64,000 nt of DNA. Source: Pocillopora verrucosa (lineage: Eukaryota > Cnidaria > Anthozoa > Scleractinia > Pocilloporidae). Shown in pieces: positions 34,602-47,537 of this stretch. The notes beneath the pieces are model-generated. The model saw nothing but the letters and a program-made list of their open reading frames with translations, ran no database searches and had not been told where the DNA came from. The position numbers and the translations under genes were made by a program. Every line of letters begins with the position of its first letter. Position 1 is the first letter of the stretch. The stretch is from contig NC_089322.1 of NCBI RefSeq assembly GCF_036669915.1, positions 16,872,719-16,936,718 on the forward strand, written 5' to 3'.

Positions 34602-37600
34602 TTTCCTTCGATGTCGTTTTTCAACGAAAGCAGCTCGTGTGAAGCGACTCGTAATCCAATGTGGTCAATATATGCGCAGTATTGATAACTGTTATTCTCG
34701 CTGAAATTTTCCTTGTTTTCACAGAAACAACAACTCGGATTAAACTCATCAATGCCCGGGAGAAGTCAGTTTCGTTTCTTCATGAACGATAAACGTTCGT
34801 AACCCCACCATCTACAAATTTCTCTTCTGTACTGCGTACGTATCATTCGCAATGCACAATACACATTAAAATGATTATCACGTAACAATACTTTTCTCTA
34901 ACTCAGAGAGCCACCAATATCGCAGAAATGAAGCTTTGCTAATGTTGTTTTGCAAGTTGCATAGATACAGCTGTCCTATACGAAGGGAAATTATTCAACC
35001 TATATCTGCTGTAATATTGTTCAAGTGCATGTTGTGCGCATGATTTCTTTTAATTCTGTGATAATCTGGGTTTTTTTGCAGACATTTTTATTCCAAAGTG
35101 AGCTGTGATCCACGAAGCCCTTTCCCTATAATTGCGTACGTGTGAAAGTAGAGTGCTTCAGTGATGATAGCGAAGGAAGAATTGGGAAAGAATCTGTGAG
35201 TTTGTTTTTATTTCCTCCAATACTGAACGTGTTGTATTTCAAAGCAAAATATTTACCACTATCAATTGCCGACAGCACCAACAAGTATTCTTTCTTTTTT
35301 GAAGTAAGACAAGCAAAAGGAGTGCGCTTGAGTGGTCGAAATGGAGGGTGGCTTAAGAAGGGTTTTGTTAAATTGGGACACTTTCAGCCGAACGTGTTTA
35401 AAAATAGCTTGCTTGATCACTTCAGCCTTCTTGTTTCAATGGTCCTTTTATATTGACTCATTACTTCATTTTAATACACTGTCATGAAACAATTACAGAT
35501 ATTCTAAATCATTACTAAGTAAACTTTAATTTTCTTTAATTACACCGGCAAAGGAATAAAATTACATATAGACTTGATTAAGCAACAATAATTAGGTTAA
35601 AAAACCTAAGAGCGATAATTCTGTTTGTTCTGCGGTAGAGCAATTAAAGCTGATACTACCTCTCAAACGAAGTCAAAAGTCCGTTTTTCTGCCAAATTCC
35701 ATTTTTTCCGTTGATTTATGATGGGCTGTGGTCGCAGTTTTCGAGAAAAAAGATGGTCATAGTTGAAAGGGCAGATAGGTCAGAATAGCTGGTAAAACTT
35801 AGATAGAAACATAGCGGTGTTGTAGCTTTGTGTTGGGAGCTCCTTGATCCTGTAAAATCTTTTGTTTTTGTGTTCACACCTTTCAACTGATGAATCGATG
35901 CGAAGGCTCTATTGGCCTGTCAGTTCAAAATGATTGAAATGCTGACTGTTGTAGACGGTCCAGTCTGAAAAACCCCAAAAGAAAAAAATATTATGTTTTT
36001 TCCATCAGACACTTTTTTCAAAAATTTTTACAGACCAAGTAGGTCTTTGTTTACTACTGACGGGAATTGCAATTTTGTTTGATTTTGCTTACTTTTATCC
36101 AGTCCTGAGATATAGCAGTCGAAAAATACATATATATATATCGTGATTTTCGCCGATAACAAAGACCTTTAAATCCATACCACATCGTGATTGCTCTTTA
36201 TTTTTTTACGCCAAATGTTCGTTAAAATAAGTAATAAAGAAAAATGAATGTATATTGAAACATACCTCACAGGAAAAATCCTCATATTCCATCATATTCG
36301 CCGAAAATACAAATATCTAACTCCTTCCTATGTCGTGATCTCTTCCTTTTTTTTTTTTTGCTAAATGTTCGCATTCGTTGAAAGTAGTTCTAGAGTCACA
36401 TAAATATGCCCATAATATTGTTAATTAACATGTGCGCGTTTATAGCACAGCATAGAAAATTCATTTCTTTAACGAGAGTGCTATCGCCGTAAATTGGGTT
36501 CAGTGTTATGTCCAGTGACAGAAAAATTATCAGTTTTCCAAGTCTTTAGTCAATCCAAGCCGCGTGAAGCTAACAGTTTCGAGATAGCGATAAAAATATT
36601 TTCAAAATGGAACCAATAATACGGTATTTCTGTACTTTAATCCTAAGACGGTATGTTACACGATCAAAATATCAACATTATGAATACCAATGCCATGAGA
36701 GCCTTCAAAATCCAAAATAATCAAAAAATTTTAGGTTCGTTTTCGAATGATTTCTATGGTTTTGTGAAACTGAGTCTACGAACTAGGACTCTAAACTTTC
36801 CGTGACATTACAAAACCTACTAAGAGATCATTTTTTGCTGATATAATCGTTGATAAGGATGTTGGCTATTCACGAATCGATCAGCTATTCTCGTTGGCTA
36901 ATGTTCTCGTGTAAGTGGTTGAGCCAAACAGACATCGCGGCACTAATAACGTTCTCCTATATCACACGCTCCAATTCGTATACAATAAATTTGAGAATGT
37001 TGAGACCAAGAAAGGCGAAACTTTTAACAAAGTCTTTCATTTCATGACCAGGTTGAACAAATCTTTTCGACGGAGACATCACGTAAAAAAAATTTAGCTA
37101 AAACATAACATGAAAGTTCGCACACATTCAGATGTGGTGCCTAAACTAATCTTTTTAAGAGTTTCATTGTCTGATAAGATCACAACGCAGATAATTTTTT
37201 AAGAGTTTCAAGTGAAGAAGGCACCAGAATTAATGAATACGTGTAAATTATTACAACAATTTAAAATCTCTTTTAAGCGATCAGCTTATCAGAGGCACAC
37301 TTTGTCTTTGGTCAAGTTTTATCTCGTTTATTGATGTGTTCACCCCCTGTAAGTCTACCCAAATCCGCGCGAGAATGGCAAGGGGTGATTATAATATGGC
37401 CCTAGAGCACAGAGCTTTAAAATGGCAACTGTTTTCTTGTTGTCTTCGGATAACAAGTAAACTTTACCAATTATACAAAAACCGGGTATCCCCCTCAGGT
37501 TCAATAATCATTACTGACTTCCTATCTTGCTTGGTATTTGTAAAATTTCGTTGCACGGTATACTATAATATGCACGGTATACTATAATCTCTCTAACTAC

Positions 37601-40505
37601 TTGGTAATAATTTTGTCATCAAACTCGTGTGGACGCAATTTCGTGAACGCACGTGGTTTCATGAAATGTGCAGACACAACCTCGCCAAGTCAAGTCTGTA
37701 AAACAATTTTTATCAAGGGGTGAGGGATAGGGGAGAGGAAGGAGAGAAGTTACCCTCCCCTTCCTTCCAAGTTAAAATAACCACTTCCGTAATTCATATA
37801 ACCGCTCACTTGCTTTCCCTTCTATGACGCCCACAATGAAAGACTTTTTGTTATTTTTCACTTTCACGCGACGAAAATAGAGCGGAAATCATACCACAGT
37901 TTTGACTTGGCAGCCTCTTAAACTTTCGGGCGTTAAAAGGGAGACGAGTGTTTTTTGCCATAGGATATTGATTTAGTATCAAAGGAGCGCACATAAAACC
38001 GCAATATCAAACCTTCAGTACTGAACCCGTTGTTATTGTTTTCGTTAAATCCAACACGCTTTTCCAATTCTCAAAGTAACAGGTTACTCAGGTGAATATG
38101 TGAAAATGAGGAAATCATAACACACGCATTGCGCGCTGAACAAAACAATTTTGGACTTTTCGTTTTGGCTCAGAAGTACGTTCTCAAAGTTACGTAATCA
38201 TGGGAGGAAAAGTGTCCCTTATGTGTAATTAGACACACATTAGCAGAATAAAACCCAATGAAAGTCATTCAGCGGACGAACTACCTGGTTTTTTGTCGTT
38301 TTCAAATAATCGGCACCGTATAGCAGCTCTGTACAGGTCTCGTCACGAGAAAATGAGGAACGCAAACGGTGATTTTGGAACTTTACAAACTCTTACTACA
38401 AAAGTGCTGAACTTTTCACGTGAAAAAAGGGGTTTACTTAAATGTAATTTCCATGTCTTAGCATCTTCACCTTTGACACTTGTTTAATACAAAGGATTGA
38501 ATCACTTCAGGAATGGTCATGTTTCTTTCACACTACACTAAAATTGAGTAGAGAGTGTCTTTTAGCCAGTCAGAGGCATTTGTTTTCGTTGACATCGTTG
38601 ACATGTCCAGCTGATATTGGACGGAAACACAAAGTAGATTGAGGTACACGTAGACGATCTCCAAACGCATTTAACACCTCCGATAAGAAGTAACTGTCAA
38701 TAACTATTACCAAAATAAACAAACCATCACGCGAATATTGGCCTTGAATGTTGTTTACTATACCCCATGGAACCTTCGTGTAAAACAATATTGGATGTTC
38801 TTATTGATTTTACTATCTGCCTGCAAAATATTTACTTGTAAAATAATCAAGAGAAATGGGTATCTCTCAAGATCCAATTAGTTCTTTTCCCTATTTATTA
38901 ACATACTTTTCCTTGTAAATGAGACAGAAAAACTTAGTTTCATCTCTAATTAACACCTTCCGGTTAATAACCTTGTCTGTTCTTTTAACCTGTTTCCAAC
39001 ACAGCTCACTGCAGCTGAGACCGCAAAGAGGATTAACTGAAAAGAACATTTCACAGAAGGCTAATATTTTAGCCTGTTACTTAGGAGAAAAGAGACAAGA
39101 GGATTGCGAAACTCACAAGTACTAGTACTAAATTCCGAGCATTTTCTCTCGATATTGAAAAGAAATATTTCAATTTTTTTTGTCCTAAGAATACCCGCCA
39201 CTCATCAATGTTGGAGCGTGAAAGATAATACACACCCTCAGAAAGTTAAGGATTGCCGAATAATTGCACCAGGGATGTAGAGAGAGAGAGAGAGGAGAAA
39301 CAAAGTGAAAGAGAGCTTATTTCCACAACACCTTTGGCTTTTTTCGTAGTCGGAACGTGAGACATGAAAGACACGCTCGTTAAGACCAGTATTGAAAAAC
39401 TGCACCGGGCGGGAGGGGAGAAAAGAGAAAGAAGGTTAAACAATGCTTATCTTCCCAAAACTTTTCACAATGATTGTCGTTTGACTTTTCTCTCCTCCTG
39501 TTCTCTATATAATGCAAACTCATCATCCTATTAGCTTGCAAGCACTCTAACAGCAGAATTTCCAACAGACATTGAGGCACAAGGGGCGAAGCCGCAAGAC
39601 CCGGCGAGCGAGGGCAGCGGGCATCGAGAGGAGTTCGTACCAAAGGAGGAGTCAAATCATACTCACGTGACTCGCTGAAATGGTGAGGTGATCACTAAGA
39701 GCAAATATCCTGGGGAACCAGAGGGCTAACAATTTTTACGGTTCCAGGTTCCACTCCATCTTAATTGTGCGGGTGTATGACGCAATTTCGCCCTACATTG
39801 GATGTCCGTGACGAAGTTGAGAATGTAAAGTTCAAACTGAGGTCCGCTTGTAACCACTTGAAGAAGCAATTTTTTATCCACAGAGACTCATGAAAATTAC
39901 TACCAAGTGACAGACCAATGTTTAATGAAAGCAAAATAAACTTTATACAAATGGAATTAACAAATGCACAATGAAGTCAAAACAAATTCAATAAATACTC
40001 TATTGGGATGTGGCTAAGGAGCTTTTTTGGAATCTGTCTACATTTCACTAATTTTTTCCTTAATATGAAATTAGAAATTAATGTATTGACACATCTATAT
40101 CGCTGAAATATCATTTTGTACACATAATCGTATGCCATAGGCTAAAGAAAAAAACTAATAGAGGTAATGACGGTTGTGGAGTTATTTCAAACCGTTCCTT
40201 CTTTCCTTCAGCATCTAATTTACATCATCCGTTTCACCTATAAAAGGAAAGCAAACCAGCTGCAAATGTCAAATGCCAGGATTACACTGAAAAACGCTTT
40301 TAATGGTTTTCTCACCCCTTATAAGTCAGCGTAGCGATTGGGAAGTTAGGGATATGGAGGGGGGGGGGGGGGAACTCAACTTTTTCTTGTCCCTTAAACT
40401 GGCAAATTTGTTTGATCCCTGAGAGGATTGCATTTGTCAAGTCTCCAGGCTCAAAACCCACTTTGTGAGTTCTGTCTAAGAATTTTCTTGTTCAGGAAAG
40501 TTAGC
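34602..40505. other. Intergenic region between Y and X
   Basis: No convincing exon on either strand in about 5.9 kb. The longest open frame is 104 codons at 35,142-35,456 (+), with no recognisable domain or splice context. A (GA)n run is at 39,276-39,296, a TA run at 36,127-36,141 and a poly-G run at 40,361-40,373. The segment 39,575-39,655 (GGGGCGAAGCCGCAAGACC..) is GC-rich and unlike its surroundings, probably a repeat fragment. The promoter of Y should lie just above 34,601. Confidence 0.45.
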
Positions 40506-40511
40506 TTTATT
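40506..40511 (-). promoter_or_regulatory. Candidate polyadenylation signal of gene X
   Basis: AATAAA on the minus strand, about 270 bp after the X stop codon. Short motif, so chance is possible. Confidence 0.35.
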
Positions 40512-40703
40512 GTTCCGTCTTGGCCAAAGGGAAACAAACAAGCAAACAGGCAAAGAAACCGTATCAATAAGGAACACACCAAAAGAAAAGGGAACGAGGT
40601 TGTTTATATACCACTGCTGTGCTACGTGTACAGGCAAGTAGAACAGTAAACTGGTTATCAGCAGTAAACTGATAAAGTTCATGAACTCGCGTAGCGAATT
40701 ACA

Positions 40704-40747
40704 AAAAGCTGACGTTTCGAGCGTTAACACTCGAAACGTCAGCTTTT
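40704..40747. repeat. Perfect foldback hairpin in the 3' region of gene X
   Basis: AAAAGCTGACGTTTCGAGCG then TTAA then CACTCGAAACGTCAGCTTTT: ~20-bp arms with almost no loop. The arm is the core of the foldback family. It sits just past the X stop and would form a strong hairpin in an X transcript. Confidence 0.85.
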
Positions 40748-40777
40748 CGGAATTGACCATCAACCAAACGAAAAAGA

Positions 40778-43700
40778 TCATTTACCTTCGTCGCACTCAA
40801 CCACAGGTTCAAGCACATAGTATTCGTGGCCGTTGTCTTCTTCAATCTCAACTGGTTCATGATCCTCGACCATCAACACACTCCTTCTCTTTCCCATTTC
40901 TTCATATTCCTCAACGCGACGCCCCGACAAATCCTCATAAGATGCTGCTGGACGCAAAACCTGCGGTTTCAGACCCTCATTCCCGTGCACGGAACAGTCA
41001 TTCTTTCTTACTTCGACATCCTCACACGTAAAAGTTTCATGATCACCCTTGAATGACTGAGAAGACGACGATTCGCTGACAAGAATTTTTGTAGTGGATG
41101 CGGTGTTACTCAGATCGCCAATCGTTATTTCCATGCAAGTGTTCGGAATATTGTCGATAGCATCATCGCTATGTGAAATTCGGAAAAGATTGCGCAGTTC
41201 AACCGGATCGATCTCCACACGAGCATAATCGTACTCAAAGTCCTCCGTTTGAGGATTCACATCCTCAACTCTAGCATATCCGTCAAATTCGTCTAGAGGG
41301 TACTACGGAAAAAAAGCAGAAGACGATCGTAAATGGATACCGAAGTGATTAGCTTCGCAATGTATTTAGGCTTCGATCATTTGTTCTGTATTGAACAATG
41401 CACTTCACCAGTTTTATGACGGCCAAACCACGAGGATCAAGAAGCCCCTTTAGATCACCTCTTAAGGTTGAGAAAAGACTGAGGTTATGTTAGCAAAAGA
41501 CAGACGGTCCTTTGAACCCTTTACAACCCAACATCAACATCCATATTTTCCATATCCTTCCCTTTACATTTCCATCGATACTGATTAAGAGAATTTGTTC
41601 TACAATCTAAGGTTGGTGATCATTTCCGTTATTCTCATGACCTCAATGAATAATTCATCAGTATTACTGTAAGGAGATTTTAGATTCTGGTCACTCTTAG
41701 GGTCTAAAGGGTCAAAGGAATAGAGCTAGGTAGAATATGTAGAAGGAATCTTTTGGTGGGAGTAGCCTTGGAAAGGAATTCTGTTCCTCACCCAGACAGT
41801 TACAATGCATAATCATATTTCTACTGCAATGACTCATCATCAAACAACATTTATCTAATCCCTCTATATTTTGTACACTTTTTGAACAATAGCACTCAAT
41901 AACGCGAGGGATATGTAAGGAATGACTTTTTCCATAAGCAGCTGTCAATGGCATAATCGGCAGCTATGCCCGAAAAGGGGCCGCAAAGCGAAATCCAAAC
42001 AAGAGAGCTTGCTCAGAAGCTAAACAGACGGCGGTTAGTGGTCTTGTGGGCAGCGGTAGGCTGCCAGTAACTGGCTTTCATTGAAGCCTTTGTGTAAACC
42101 AGAACACTTATCGCAACTTTTATGTTATGCAAGTTCTCTCAACTAGAATGACAACAATTTCATAGATTTACAGTTCTGAGAATTTGGGTTTGATCGCGTG
42201 AACACCTTACCGGTTGATTTCTCTGCAAAGACAGACACTGATATGGCTCAACAGACACTCCTTCGTCATTTGACTCCGCCTCAGACACCCGTTTTTGACC
42301 ACACTCGAGCCAAGGTGCTTCCCCCTTTAGTGACGGTGTCGACTTGAACAGCTCCTGGTAAGGAAATACCTCCTCCTCCACTTGAGCAAATTTGGCAGGG
42401 CTGACCACTTTAGCACAGTCAGGGTAAGACGATGATGAGCCTGCTGTCCTCGGCAAGGAGGTTGTAGCCCTGATCAGCTTCTGATAAGGAAAGTAAGTTT
42501 CCATCACAGGGGAACTGACTGGCCTAACTCCTGTGGCACTGTCAGGGGTTGATGAGGATGTTCGTGTCAGAAGTCGCTGATAAGGGAGGCGTGGTGCTGC
42601 AGTCTCAGAAGATCGAGAGAGTGTTCCACTGTGACCTGGTGTCCAGATGATCAGCTTATTATCTTCACCTCTTTCATACAAGGGATTTTCTGGAGGAGTA
42701 GATATGATCTGGGTCAATAATAAGGTTTTAATTGGGTAAAAAAAAATTACCACGTTAAATACTGATGAACTCTGCTCTACAAGTACCCCTAAGCTACACC
42801 CTGTTATGGCCAACACCCCAGTCTGAAGGATGTGAAAGAGTTTCACCGCTCCCCTTTCCCCACCGGCCGCCCCACGTGAAGCCAGTCTCTACTTCTACAG
42901 GAGCCCATTCACAGCCTAGACTAATGCAATAGTTTTCCCGGCAGCCGTTGTTTGGTTTCGTAACGTAACCCGTTTTGGGGAAAAAGGGAAAAAACTGAGA
43001 CAAGATAAGACCATTGCTGTTACTTACTCGTAGTTTTCTGTGGACTCCTTGAACCATTCACTAGACATGGATAATGCACATACTCATAGTCATGCAAAGG
43101 AGAACAAACTGCTGACTCAGAGGGCTGCTCTGAAGGATGACGACGGGATTCTGAAAGATAATAATGACTTTCCAGTTAACATAAGGAATCATGTCTAATT
43201 CACAAATTGAGTTCATGTTGCTGTACTTCTGTTTGGCACTAGAATAAAGATGGTGTCCTATGTGCTACGAACAATAAAGTGGCACACAAGGTGCTGTTAA
43301 AGTGGCATCGCCAACCGCTGTGTTAATAGAACAAATGACAATCAAATACAGTTTACTACTACTACCACTAACACCACCCTGACAACCAACCACCAACCCC
43401 TTCCCCCTACCACTATACATACACTACTGCTACAACATAATATTATGTTGAAAGTATCAGCATTAAGAACTAGCATAATTTCTTGCACAAAAACCATCCA
43501 TGCAAATGTTGATTGTATTTTCAGTCTGAGATCATAAAAATGTGTATATATCTTCTTGAACGAAATTAAAGACTGTCAACACAAACCTCTATTTGCATTC
43601 ATAATATCGCCATCGCAGTAAATCAAACAAAAGCCAAATGTACACACCTGTTCTTTCCTGCTTGCAATTCCTTCGACACTTAAACACCAGAAATACAACA

Positions 43701-46700
43701 ACAACAATGATGGCAATGAAAACAAGACCAGACAGACCCAAGGAAACAGCAATCCAGATCTTCTTGTGATTGGCATTTGAGTACTCACCAGTCGGCAATG
43801 AATTGTTGGTCTCTGTATTTTCTTCATTTGACATCTGTTTAAAGAATGAAATGATTACAAGAAAAATTAAAACATAGCTGTCAGGGCCAAGTGTACAATG
43901 ACTGACCACTTCCTGTAGGTTGGGGGTAATGTGGTTACTGGCAAATGCAATGGGGAGGCCTGAGAAGTAAAAAAGTTGCTACAGAAACCTCTTCACAATG
44001 GAATGCCAGTCTAACAAAGGGAGGTTCTGAATATCTCACCAGGTTTTGATTGACAATGGCATGCCAGCAACCCAAGTACTCCTGGGGGTGGAAGGAGGCA
44101 CTGCGACAAGCAAAAAATAACCAATAGCCCCAAATCAATATAATCTTAGTCAGCCCAGTTGGAAAAACCTGAGTTATGATCTTCCACCTACTACAGATAG
44201 GGACCATTCCTTGTGAAATAATTTATCTCTCTATAAAAATTAAGGATGAACATGATATTTTTTGCTTTTCCTCAACCTTAGTGATCAGTATCAACTCAAA
44301 TATCAAGTAAAATGAATTTGCATATGTATCACTTGGCAAGTGTCTCCATAGAAATAATAAAGATTGTCATGGTATTTACATCAATTTAAAGGAAAATTCG
44401 CATTCAGATGGTTTAAATATTTGTATTTATACCATACCTGAACAAAGCTCTCCTCTCTTGAAGTATATGTGGGCTTAGAGATGGGTGGTGTGCTTGTAGA
44501 AATGCTAAAATCTGAATTTAGAAGGGAAACAATTAGTGGTGACAAAGACTAAATGTAAGCGCTGCATTCAGCAGGTAATGACTACAATGCTTAATAGAAA
44601 GGTGGTTTAAGCCTTAGGTAAGGTCTTAAGTACATCTAGCGCTAAAAAGTTTGGTATTTTGGACAATTTATATAGTCTGCACTCTGTCCTAACAGGCTGT
44701 CTGAAGCTTAGTTCACCTTGAAACATCAAACAGTTGTTTTTCATGAAACATTGTCAAATACCATTACAAAGAGGACAATGAACTTGACTAAGTATCCTTT
44801 TAATGTAAACTCATTTTATGAGCAACCTTCCTCCTGTAAAAAGCACCCTTTTGCTATTTTATCTTGAGGGAAAAATGCCTGGGTCACTGAGTACCTTATA
44901 AATGTATGGTATGTATACACTAAAGGAATCTTACCCCACAGAAGTGTAAAAACATATCTCAGACCTGTAACATCACACAGTTTTCCCAATTTCCAACCTT
45001 AGAAAACATCCATATGGGCACACAGTTTTTACACAGATATGTTTCCTTGAAACTTAACATTATAAAGTACTGCATCTTTGAAACGCACACAGGTTTTTAA
45101 TAACACTGTTTGACAAATTTTCGCCTTGTCATTTTATGTTATCATCAATTGATTATCACTGATATCAGTTGAACTGGCACCTACCTCACAATGAGGCTAA
45201 AAATTTGAAAGACAAGTCTCAAAGCACTTCAAAAAAAAAAAAGAAAAAAAAACTCTCAAGAAACTAACATTGATGTGTTCCTTCAGCTTTGAACATGAGG
45301 CAGCGAGTTTCTGTCTGCTCGTTGTAAGTACAATTAAACATAACTTTTATCAGAAGTCCTCTGTAAAAGGAATTGGGGTTCCCATTCCACTGAAACAAAA
45401 ATTAATTAAAAGTTTTAGTTTGAAATATTATAATTGAAAAATTAAAATCAAATTAGACTTATAACATCATTCATCATGCAGGTATTTGTTTCCAGGTGTA
45501 TAAATAGTACATTGTTCACCAGAGCCATGGCATATGCCTCAAATAACTCTCGAAAGTGATTAACATCTAACTTCTCCCTACCATATTCATACATAATCCA
45601 GCAAAAAGGTAATGAGAATACTCAAACTTATTGGGTTAAAGGTATTATCTTGATCTAACACCAAATTCTTCCATTTTCCATAGAATAATCTCTACATATC
45701 AGATGCAACTATGACAACTTGTGCATTTTAAGCTGGCCTCCCAATAGAGAGATCCATCCAAGATCATAAATAGGAACCAGCTGGGTGGTGGGGTGGGGGA
45801 GATGGTAACTTGCAAATAAGTATATTATTAATATTGACTCTCTGACCCCTTAGAGTGACAAGCATCTAATTGCCCCTTAAAATATCAGAGCCAAATCACA
45901 AATTAAGGTCATGAGAGTAAAAGAAATGATCACCCACTGAAGAAACTCTTGATTGTTGTATGGATTTAACAAATAGATTCCGAGTTGCCCTGCGTCTTTT
46001 CAGTAATAGATCACAGAGGACATCAAAATGTGGTAAGAACAAAAAAGTGGCACATGAGGCGCAGCCGAGTGTGTCATTGATGTTCTTACCACATTTTGAC
46101 GTCCTCTGTGATCTATTATTGAACAGACACACTGCAACTTGGAATCTATTTGTTTTATATAATAAAGAATTTAAAAAAATTTTTAATGATGATGTCATCT
46201 ATACGTCTGTCCTCCAATAGATCATAGGTGAGAACCAATCAGAATGCGTGCATAACTGAGCTTATTACATAAAACTGTATGGAAAATATGCTTACTGATG
46301 TTAAGGTGTAAGGGATTAATATATTTAGAAAAGTACCTACACTGAAATTTTCTGCTGAACGTAGCTTCTTTGTTTGCCTGAAGGCATCACCAGCAGGAAA
46401 GGAAGTCCATGAAGAATTAAAATAAAATTTCCATCCAGCAATTTTGAGTCTGCTGCAGAAACCATTCGGCTTCAGTCTTGCTTCTCCCTTCACTTGAAGG
46501 TTAAGAACCTTTAACTGCTGTGATTGGTCAATGTAGAAGTCACAAGTACTTCCTGGACAAAGACAGTTCAAAAAGAAACAAAAAAAAAAAGGATATTTTT
46601 CAAAACTCTATCTTTACCAGCCACTTTCCTTAATTCATTTATTTGAAGCAGAAAAAATAGACTTCACAATAAGTTATTTTTGTCTTCTTAGCACTTATTT

Positions 46701-47537
46701 AATGGTAGACCACAAGATTTTCAATATCCCTCTTTCCTGAGCCTTTCCTCTTTCTAATGACTAACAAAGCTCTCTTAATTAGCCATGACACTGACCACAA
46801 CTAACTTTTGGTCTCCAGAAATAGTTTCTGAAGCTGACATTTTGAGCGTCAGCTCTTCATCTTAAGTTAAATGCTCTGATGATGGGCTAATACTCAAAAC
46901 TACAGCCACAGAAACTCTTTATGGCGGCAAATTTACATTATCAAAACAGATGATGAAACAAAATAATCTTATAGTATGCCTCATTAATTTCTTTAGAAAA
47001 CTAGCCCCCTCACACAACTTAATTCGAGAAGAACAATATCTCAATTCTGTTTCTTATTTGATACAATGCACAGGAAATAATACTTTCATCTTGGTTTTCG
47101 CTCTTAAAAGTAAACAATAAATGGGTGCTTGGCTTGACAATTAATATCATTTGTAAGTATTCATCTAGAAACACAAAAATATATTGTTTCAAAATTGAAT
47201 AAAAAATCTTACCCTCTCCTGGATCTGCCAAAATATCTCTGTCTTCTCTACAGCTCATCGTCCCCGTGTGTGCTATGTAAAACGTACGCTTCTTTTTGTC
47301 GTTGCAAGAACAAGAACAACGATTAGCTGATACATTATTCACCTGGATAGCGCCATATTGTTGACAGCTTGAGCACCCGTTCGATTCTAATTCAATCTCA
47401 AATGAGTCTCCTATCGCACCAGAACGTGTCACACTTAAAACCCGTGCCATCGAAACATTTACTTTGACAACAGCAACAGAGAAGAAACACCAGCATTTGA
47501 AGATCAGAACAAGTTGATATTTCCATAACCGTCCCAT
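40778..47537 (-). CDS. Gene X: single-pass receptor-like protein with repeated PYQxL tail, 8 exons
   Basis: Exons: 47537-47213, 46552-46341, 45389-45269, 44511-44438, 43834-43648, 43150-43028, 42689-42211, 41302-40778; phases fit throughout, total 681 aa. Signal peptide (LVLIFKCWCFFSVAVV), Cys-rich exon 1 (CSCSC..FYIAHTGTMSC), two-Cys exon 2, exon 3 (GLLIKVMFNC..RCLMFKAEG), short Ser/Thr stalk, membrane helix ~270-295, then a ~386-residue tail. Tail motifs: DYEYVHYP, NPLYE (352), PYQxL at Tyr 384, 416, 458 and 497, YARV at 516 and 533, SYEDL and EYYVL. Four YxxL and several YxxV sites suggest phosphotyrosine or adaptor binding; no kinase domain. Family unknown to me; paralogue of Y and Z. It starts 2 kb from ST-C, head to head. 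Confidence 0.82.
41600..41705. repeat. MITE-like fragment in gene X intron 7
   Basis: TTATTCTCATGACCTCAATG..GTAAGGAGATTTTAGATTCT..GGTCACTCTTAGGG resembles 5,745-5,830 and 16,895-16,980. It is short and diverged. Confidence 0.5.
45545..45690. mobile_element. Diverged TTAACCC-type MITE in gene X intron 3
   Basis: AATCCAGCAAAAAGGTAATG, AATACTCAAACTTATTGGG and ATCTAACACCAAATTCTTCC match the 12,189-12,400 and 25,661-25,860 elements. The right part is lost. Confidence 0.65.
45967..46155. mobile_element. Long-palindrome MITE in gene X intron 2
   Basis: The arms (AACAAATAGATTCCGAGTTG..AATAGATCACAGAGGACATC..AAAATGTGGTAAGAAC) pair over about 75 bp with the right half. The loop carries AAAGTGGCACATGAGGCG. 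I recognise this family from corals. The ORFs it creates on both strands are near mirror images and not genes. Confidence 0.87.
46825..46990 (+). mobile_element. Diverged foldback-family copy in gene X intron 1
   Basis: AAGCTGACATTTTGAGCGTC, GATGGGCTAATACTCAAAAC and TTTATGGCGGCAAATTTACA are decayed forms of the foldback landmarks. Confidence 0.6.

Noticed and set aside
35142..35456. 104-codon plus-strand frame in the Y-X interval
   Set aside because: No domain, signal peptide, splice context or paralogue; length is within chance for AT-rich DNA.
39380..39655. 91-codon minus-strand frame
   Set aside because: It follows a GC-rich repeat fragment and has no recognisable protein features.
45896..46220. 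Opposite-strand frames of 86 and 100 codons
   Set aside because: Near mirror images from the long palindrome at 45,967-46,155.
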